DNA of 64,000 bases from Myxococcales bacterium 68-20 (lineage in GTDB: Bacteria; Myxococcota_A; Polyangia; Polyangiales; Polyangiaceae), in the NCBI GenBank assembly GCA_001899635.1, contig MKVQ01000044.1:62001-126000 (forward strand). The letters are read 5' to 3'. Within the stretch, counting starts at the first letter, position 1, and every line of letters starts with the position of its first letter. Of this stretch, positions 59,072-64,000 are shown one piece after another. The notes under the pieces are model-generated. The model was given only the letters and a program-made list of their open reading frames with translations. It was not told where the DNA came from and did not search any database. A program made the translations under genes and the position numbers.

Positions 59072-61984
59072 ATGTTCAAATCACGGATCACGCATGGACG
59101 GAATGTTCGATCGAAGAGGGGGTGGTCGGCCGCCGGGATGCTGTGCGCCGCGCTCTACCTCGCCTGCGGGGGCAGCGACGTCGGGTCGGCGGGCTCGACG
59201 CCCGCGGCCGACGCGGACGCCGGCGCGCCCCGCGACCCGCTCATCACCGAGCCGACGAGGGACTGCAGCGCGCACGATCCGCTCTCACCCGAGGAGACGA
59301 TCCGGGTCGACGCTGCGCTCTGCCGCTTGAACGTCGACGTCGACAGGGCGCTGCCCCCGATGCGAGACGAGGAGGGGAACGTCCTTCTCACGCCGCACGA
59401 GGCGAAGAAGCTGCCCAAGACGATGAACGATCCCCAGGGCGAGGAGACCATCGCGTGGCATCCGCTCGGGAGGGACAACGTCGTCTACCGCCCGGAGAAA
59501 GAGATCTTCGCCGCGGCGGCGCTCACGGAGCAGACCCGACTCGCCGGCGGCATCTACGAGATGAACAACCGCAACAACGAGTGGTCGGTCCGGGCGTCGC
59601 TTCGTGACACGAAGCTGATGGAGATCGGCAACCTCGACGACAACGACGCGGCGACCGCGTGGGTGCACCACAGCGTCAAGTCGGGCACCGCCGGCGACTT
59701 CGACGGCGACGGCATCCAAGAGGCGGCGGTCGTCTACCTCGATCGAGACACCGGCGAGGTCCGTCTCAACGTCTACGCGTACGACGACGCGTCGAAGGCG
59801 GGCACGACGACGACGTATTCGCTCGGCTCGTTCCCGCACTACTCCCCGTCGTCGGGCGTCGCGTCCCCCGGTCACGTCGACATCGCGGCCGGTGACATCG
59901 ACGGCGACGGACGAGACGAGCTGATCGTCGCGCTCGGCGTCCGCTCCTATTCGAGCATGCCCGAGTACGCGCTCGGCGATCCGAACGCGTGGAACGAGTC
60001 GACCGCCGGGGCGGCCAAGATCATCGTCCTCGACGACAAGACGAAGGGCTTCGCCAAGCTCACCGAGAAGTCCTTCGGCGACGGCGACGCCCGCGCGATC
60101 TACGTGGCGACCGGCAACGGCAAGCCGGACGCTCGGCACAAGGCAGAGATCGCCGTCAGCGTGAGCATCGGCGGTCAGGCGAAGGGCTACGTCTACCAGT
60201 ACACACCGACCAAGGGCGGCGACAAGCTCACGCTGCTCATGGACGACAGCCAGAACATCACCGTCAACGGACGGAACGCGTACCTCGCGGACGTGACGTT
60301 CGGCGACCTGAACCACGACCGCCGAGGCGAGTTCATCTTCGCCGGCATCGAGAAGCCGGGGCCGAGCAACCCGGACACGAAGTACGTGGCGATGTCGCTC
60401 CAGTACGACGGGAAGAAGTTCTCGCCGATGCCGTCGCAGGCGCGCGCGTGGACCGATCTGTCGTCCGGCGACTGGGCGCCGTCCAATGGCAGCGGCAACT
60501 GCGGCCAGCAGTCCACGTGCGACTTCATCAAGGTCCTGGACGTCTTCGCCGAGACCCTCGACATCAACGGCGACGGCAACCAAGAGCTCCTCATCAACAA
60601 CTGGGTCGTCACCAGCGGGTTCGTCGCGCTCACCGACAAGGACGGCACGACGGTGATGTCCGGCATGCTGAACAACGACAACAGCCAACCGCGCGTCGAC
60701 GTCGCCGGCAGGATCGTCAACGCGCCTCACACGGCCTTCCATCGCTCCAATACATGGATCGCCGTGGGGGACTTCAGCGGCAGCGGCAAGGACCAGATCC
60801 TCTACTGGGGGCGCAACAAGGGCGCCGAGCGATCCGCTCCGCAGTCGGGGGACGACGCGATCCGCATCTTCGGCTGGGACACCGGGGGCAACTTCCGCAC
60901 GCTCGGCCATCGGAGCCTGCCGCGCGCCCTCGTCGACAACGCTGCGGGCAACTACCCCGTCCTCTTCGGGCTCAACGCGGACGCCGACAGCGCGCATGTC
61001 AAGTTCAAGACCAGCCACACCAACTACACCGAGCCGCTCCCGCTGGCGGCCATCGCCGCCGCCCCGTGCTTCGCGTCCGATGCGGCGAAGCAGAACCTCG
61101 AAGAGTGCCACTCGACGTACACGAAGCTCTCGTCCCGATCGAGCGCGGCGGGCTCGGGCATCCACGTCTTCGGCGGCATCGCCGGCGGTCTCCATACGAG
61201 CATCATCGGGACCGAGGACGACCTCTTGTTCGGCGTGTACGCCGACTACGAGGGGACGACCACCAAGACCACCGAGACCTCGGAGAGCAACAGCTGGGAG
61301 GCCGGGGCGAACCAGGACATGGTCGTCTTCACCTCGCTCCCGGTGGACGAGTTCTTCTACGAGGTCACGAGCGTCGGCGCGAACAAGGTGTTCGTCAACG
61401 GCAAGGAGGTCAAGGTGGCCGACGAGATCAAGCTCGCGATCCCCCGGCAGGAGTCGTCCCTCGGCGCGGAGCTCGCCTACTACAATCGCGTCATGAAGGA
61501 CCTCGGTCCGACCCGCGTGATCGGGCCGGAGGTCTTCAAGCACACGCCCGGAGATCCGTACTCGTACCCGTCGCGCGACGAGATCGACAGGCTCGAAAAG
61601 GAGTGGGTCGCTGCAGGGAGGCCGTTCCTCCGTTCGTCGAAGGGCATGGAGGTGACCGTTCCGCAGGGAGCGACCAGCGTCGCCGCCGTCACGCTGGGTG
61701 AGACGGTGGAGGAAGCGCGGAGCCGCTCACACGAGGTCGGCTTCAAGGCGACCTTCTCCGGCAACAAGGGCACGTTCGCGTACGAGGTGGAGGCCGGCGT
61801 CGGCTACCTGTGGAGCGTCGAGTTCGCGGAAACGACGGGGTTCGAGCTCGAGGGGAGCATCGGCGGCATCGGCGACGACGCGTTCTTCGAGCGAAACCGC
61901 TACGGCGTCGGGGTGGCCTCGTACCTCGCGGTCGGCCACACGGGGGAGATGCGCGTCGTGAACTTCTGGCGCGAGGCGCGCTGA
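59072..61984 (+). CDS. Large secreted lipoprotein with FG-GAP/VCBS-type repeats and a novel-looking C-terminal region
   Basis: Lipobox MLCAALYLACGGS; repeats GDFDGDGIQEAAVVYLD, GDIDGDGRDELIVALG, GDLNHDRRGEFIFAG, DINGDGNQELLINN, GDFSGSGKDQILYWG. Confidence 0.87.
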   Translation: MFKSRITHGRNVRSKRGWSAAGMLCAALYLACGGSDVGSAGSTPAADADAGAPRDPLITEPTRDCSAHDPLSPEETIRVDAALCRLNVDVDRALPPMRDEEGNVLLTPHEAKKLPKTMNDPQGEETIAWHPLGRDNVVYRPEKEIFAAAALTEQTRLAGGIYEMNNRNNEWSVRASLRDTKLMEIGNLDDNDAATAWVHHSVKSGTAGDFDGDGIQEAAVVYLDRDTGEVRLNVYAYDDASKAGTTTTYSLGSFPHYSPSSGVASPGHVDIAAGDIDGDGRDELIVALGVRSYSSMPEYALGDPNAWNESTAGAAKIIVLDDKTKGFAKLTEKSFGDGDARAIYVATGNGKPDARHKAEIAVSVSIGGQAKGYVYQYTPTKGGDKLTLLMDDSQNITVNGRNAYLADVTFGDLNHDRRGEFIFAGIEKPGPSNPDTKYVAMSLQYDGKKFSPMPSQARAWTDLSSGDWAPSNGSGNCGQQSTCDFIKVLDVFAETLDINGDGNQELLINNWVVTSGFVALTDKDGTTVMSGMLNNDNSQPRVDVAGRIVNAPHTAFHRSNTWIAVGDFSGSGKDQILYWGRNKGAERSAPQSGDDAIRIFGWDTGGNFRTLGHRSLPRALVDNAAGNYPVLFGLNADADSAHVKFKTSHTNYTEPLPLAAIAAAPCFASDAAKQNLEECHSTYTKLSSRSSAAGSGIHVFGGIAGGLHTSIIGTEDDLLFGVYADYEGTTTKTTETSESNSWEAGANQDMVVFTSLPVDEFFYEVTSVGANKVFVNGKEVKVADEIKLAIPRQESSLGAELAYYNRVMKDLGPTRVIGPEVFKHTPGDPYSYPSRDEIDRLEKEWVAAGRPFLRSSKGMEVTVPQGATSVAAVTLGETVEEARSRSHEVGFKATFSGNKGTFAYEVEAGVGYLWSVEFAETTGFELEGSIGGIGDDAFFERNRYGVGVASYLAVGHTGEMRVVNFWREAR

Positions 61985-62059
61985 TGTCTTGAGTCCAGCG
62001 TCCATCCCTCGCGGCGGGTCGCCCGCGATCCAACTCGAGGGGGGTGATCCCACGATGCT

Positions 62060-62108
62060 AGAGCACCGATCAGTTTGCGGACGACAAGAGCAAACTGATT
62101 GGTGCTCT
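62060..62108. repeat. Long hairpin: 19-bp inverted repeat with one mismatch and 11-nt loop
   Basis: AGAGCACCGATCAGTTTGC-GGACGACAAGA-GCAAACTGATTGGTGCTCT. Confidence 0.9.
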
Positions 62109-62558
62109 GGGGCGAGTGTGCTCGCCGCGGCGGGGGGGAGCCTTGGAGAACTGGAGCGGCTTCGGGAGCGGCTTCGACGCCACGGGCGCGTTGGCGAACG
62201 AGCGCGGGGCGTGGTCGTCGACCTCCTTGGAGGCGGTGGCGTCGGGCAGCTACCACCCGGGCGCTGGATGGGGCGCGTCCGGGAACCACCTTTGCCGGGT
62301 CGGGGGCCGCCGTCGGCGTCGCCCCCTCACTCGGTCGGCGAGCCGGTCTGTCGGGAGGAGCGGCTCTGGGGATTGTCTCATAGGTGTGAATGGCGCTACC
62401 TCCCGCGCTCTCGGCGAGCCCACTGCCGCTCCGCTACGAGCACCCCTCGAGGGGCCGCCGTCTTGGGCGAGCCGCGCTCTCCGTCGTCAGGCCGGCGGCG
62501 TCGACGCCGTCCGCGGAGGGGCGCCCACGGCGCCTCCGTCTTCCCCTTCTCCGACTCT

Positions 62559-63518
62559 TCAGCCCTCGAGATCGACCGCGAGGCCGTATTGCCAGCCGTC
62601 GCTCTGCTTGCGCGAGTGGACGACGTTGGCGCTGAACGGCACCTGCCATCCATCACCGACCGTGCCGTTCACTGCCTCGCCTTGCTCGAGGAGCTGCTTC
62701 GTGCGCTCGGATTCCTCCGGCGACCACAGGAGCATGCCGATCTCGCTGTAGTTCAGGGTCTCGAGCTTGAGCGGACCGAGGCGCTCGTGGTTGATCGTCA
62801 CGGGGACCGATCCGAGGAAGCGAACCGCGGCGCGCCGCGAGGTCTTGTCGCGAAGGAACGCCGGGCGGAGCCCCGTCTTGCGCGGGACGCTGTAGATGCG
62901 GTGGCTCGGCAGCTCGATCGCGGTGAGGAACCCGCCGTACGCGCACGCCGTGTCGACGTTGATGCGCGTCGCGCTGAGCTCCACGGCATTGACCGGAGTG
63001 TGGCCGTGGACGATTCGCTTCTCCCACTTGCGCGTGCTGCTGATGAATGCGCGCCGGATCCAGAGCAGCTCGTCGCGATCGCGGACGGGATCGAGGTCCT
63101 TGAGCGAGATGTCCGGTACGCCGGCGTGAACGAAGAAGTGGTCGTCGGTCTCGTACCAGAGCTTCAGCTCGTCGAGGAACTTCACGTGCGCGCTCGGGAT
63201 GACCCATTCACCGTGATCGTCGGCGAAGTCGGCGAGGGTGCTCGAGCCGCCGTTGAGGATGAACCGCGCGACCCGCTGGGGGTTCGAGCCGTCGAGGAAC
63301 TCGCGGAGCATCTCCTCGTGATTGCCCGAGAGCGTCACGATGTTGTGCTTCGACTTCCACTCGATCAGGATCTCGATGACTCGTCGCGAATGCGGGCCTC
63401 GATCGATGTAGTCGCCGAGCATGACGACGGTCGAGTCGTCCCCTAGCGGGAGCAACTCGAGCAGCTCCTCCAGCTCGTCGGCGCACCCGTGGACGTCGCC
63501 GATCGCAAAAATCGCCAT
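62559..63518 (-). CDS. PPP-type metallophosphoesterase (Ser/Thr phosphatase/ApaH-like) with C-terminal PilZ-like domain
   Basis: GDVHGC, GDYIDRGPHS, GNHEE, HGHTPV; C-terminus RRAAVR...NYSEIG fits PilZ RxxxR and (D/N)xSxxG. Confidence 0.9.
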   Translation of the reverse strand: MAIFAIGDVHGCADELEELLELLPLGDDSTVVMLGDYIDRGPHSRRVIEILIEWKSKHNIVTLSGNHEEMLREFLDGSNPQRVARFILNGGSSTLADFADDHGEWVIPSAHVKFLDELKLWYETDDHFFVHAGVPDISLKDLDPVRDRDELLWIRRAFISSTRKWEKRIVHGHTPVNAVELSATRINVDTACAYGGFLTAIELPSHRIYSVPRKTGLRPAFLRDKTSRRAAVRFLGSVPVTINHERLGPLKLETLNYSEIGMLLWSPEESERTKQLLEQGEAVNGTVGDGWQVPFSANVVHSRKQSDGWQYGLAVDLEG

Positions 63519-63640
63519 CGGACGAAGACTACCGGAACTCCGTCCTCGATTTCGCCTCGGATCTGCGGGCCGGGCACCCGATCCGTGTGGCGATGTCGGA
63601 CGGAGCGCGCGTCTTCCAGCAAAGGGGCGGAGCGCGCGGG

Positions 63641-64000
63641 TCAGGCGGCCTGGAAGGGCGGCTCGAGAGCGTGGAGCGCGCCGTCCTTGACATCGTAAAG
63701 GCGGACGTTCGGCCCGTCGCCGTCGCAGGTCGCGGGCGCTCCGAAGAGGCGGGTCGCAGCGTCGGGAGCCTCGCTCTTCGGCCTCAGCCCGACGGCCGCC
63801 CCGACCGCGCTCGAGGTCGCGAGGATGTGGTTGAAGATCCGGTGGAGGTGCCCGTGCAGGAGCTGGAGCCTCGGGTGGCGCGCGAGGAGGTCGAGGACAT
63901 TCGCCCCGCCGCGCAGGCCGTCGATCCACTTCATCGCCTTCACCGGGTGGAAGGGCGGGTGGTGAAGGACGAGGAGCATCGCCTTGTCCCGGAATGCGGG
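63641..64000 (-). CDS. Metallophosphoesterase, C-terminal part (continues past window end)
   Basis: LVLHHPPFHP and LLHGHLHR motifs; the ORF runs toward the window edge. Confidence 0.75.
   Translation of the reverse strand, partial: PAFRDKAMLLVLHHPPFHPVKAMKWIDGLRGGANVLDLLARHPRLQLLHGHLHRIFNHILATSSAVGAAVGLRPKSEAPDAATRLFGAPATCDGDGPNVRLYDVKDGALHALEPPFQAA

Noticed and set aside
59285-61543. 752-aa minus-strand ORF
   Set aside because: Antisense mirror of the FG-GAP lipoprotein; composition dominated by V/D/R/E with no domain signature.
62116-62751. Plus-strand ORFs after the FG-GAP gene (e.g. ENWSGFGSGFDATGALANERGAW...)
   Set aside because: Some coding-like stretches but no sustained frame or family; treated as possible remnant only.
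1-64000. tRNA, rRNA, CRISPR arrays, intact IS elements, prophage genes
   Set aside because: None recognised by eye; a formal tRNAscan, CRISPR and IS search would be needed to exclude them.

Overview
High-GC (~68-70%) chromosomal window, most likely from a myxobacterium (Myxococcota, Polyangia-like; inferred from gene style: many Cys lipoproteins, Ser/Thr kinases, ECF sigma factor, RCC1 and IgGFc-binding-like surface proteins). No rRNA, tRNA, CRISPR array or intact mobile element was recognised. Main blocks: (1) 0.3-12 kb, a split PQQ locus: pqqC-pqqD-pqqE and pqqB on the minus strand, a decayed second pqqB fragment, a P450, a PQQ-type sugar dehydrogenase/cytochrome c fusion, and a PqqA-like peptide with an unusual ~32-aa C-terminal extension. 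(2) 7.1-8.3 kb, a translationally coupled trio of two paralogous small proteins and an RsbR-like STAS protein. (3) 12-28 kb, largely housekeeping and envelope genes (HEAT-repeat protein, PBP-type transpeptidase, tdk, class II DAHP synthase, lgt with a charged tail, B12-binding radical SAM, tsaE). (4) 28-45 kb, two giant signalling proteins (a kinase-like/AAA/GAF/histidine-kinase hybrid and a Ser/Thr kinase/cyclase-like/AAA/TPR protein), a PHP-domain protein, a response regulator and a SWIM-SNF2 helicase. (5) 46.6-57.4 kb, an ECF-sigma-linked overlapping operon of secreted/lipoprotein genes. (6) 57.4-64 kb, rearranged DNA with a DUF421 remnant, a LuxR regulator, a large FG-GAP-type lipoprotein, long hairpins, and a PPP-type phosphatase fused to a PilZ-like domain. 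Many long antisense ORFs in the track are GC-rich mirror ORFs and were rejected. All family calls come from reading motifs by eye; no database search was run.
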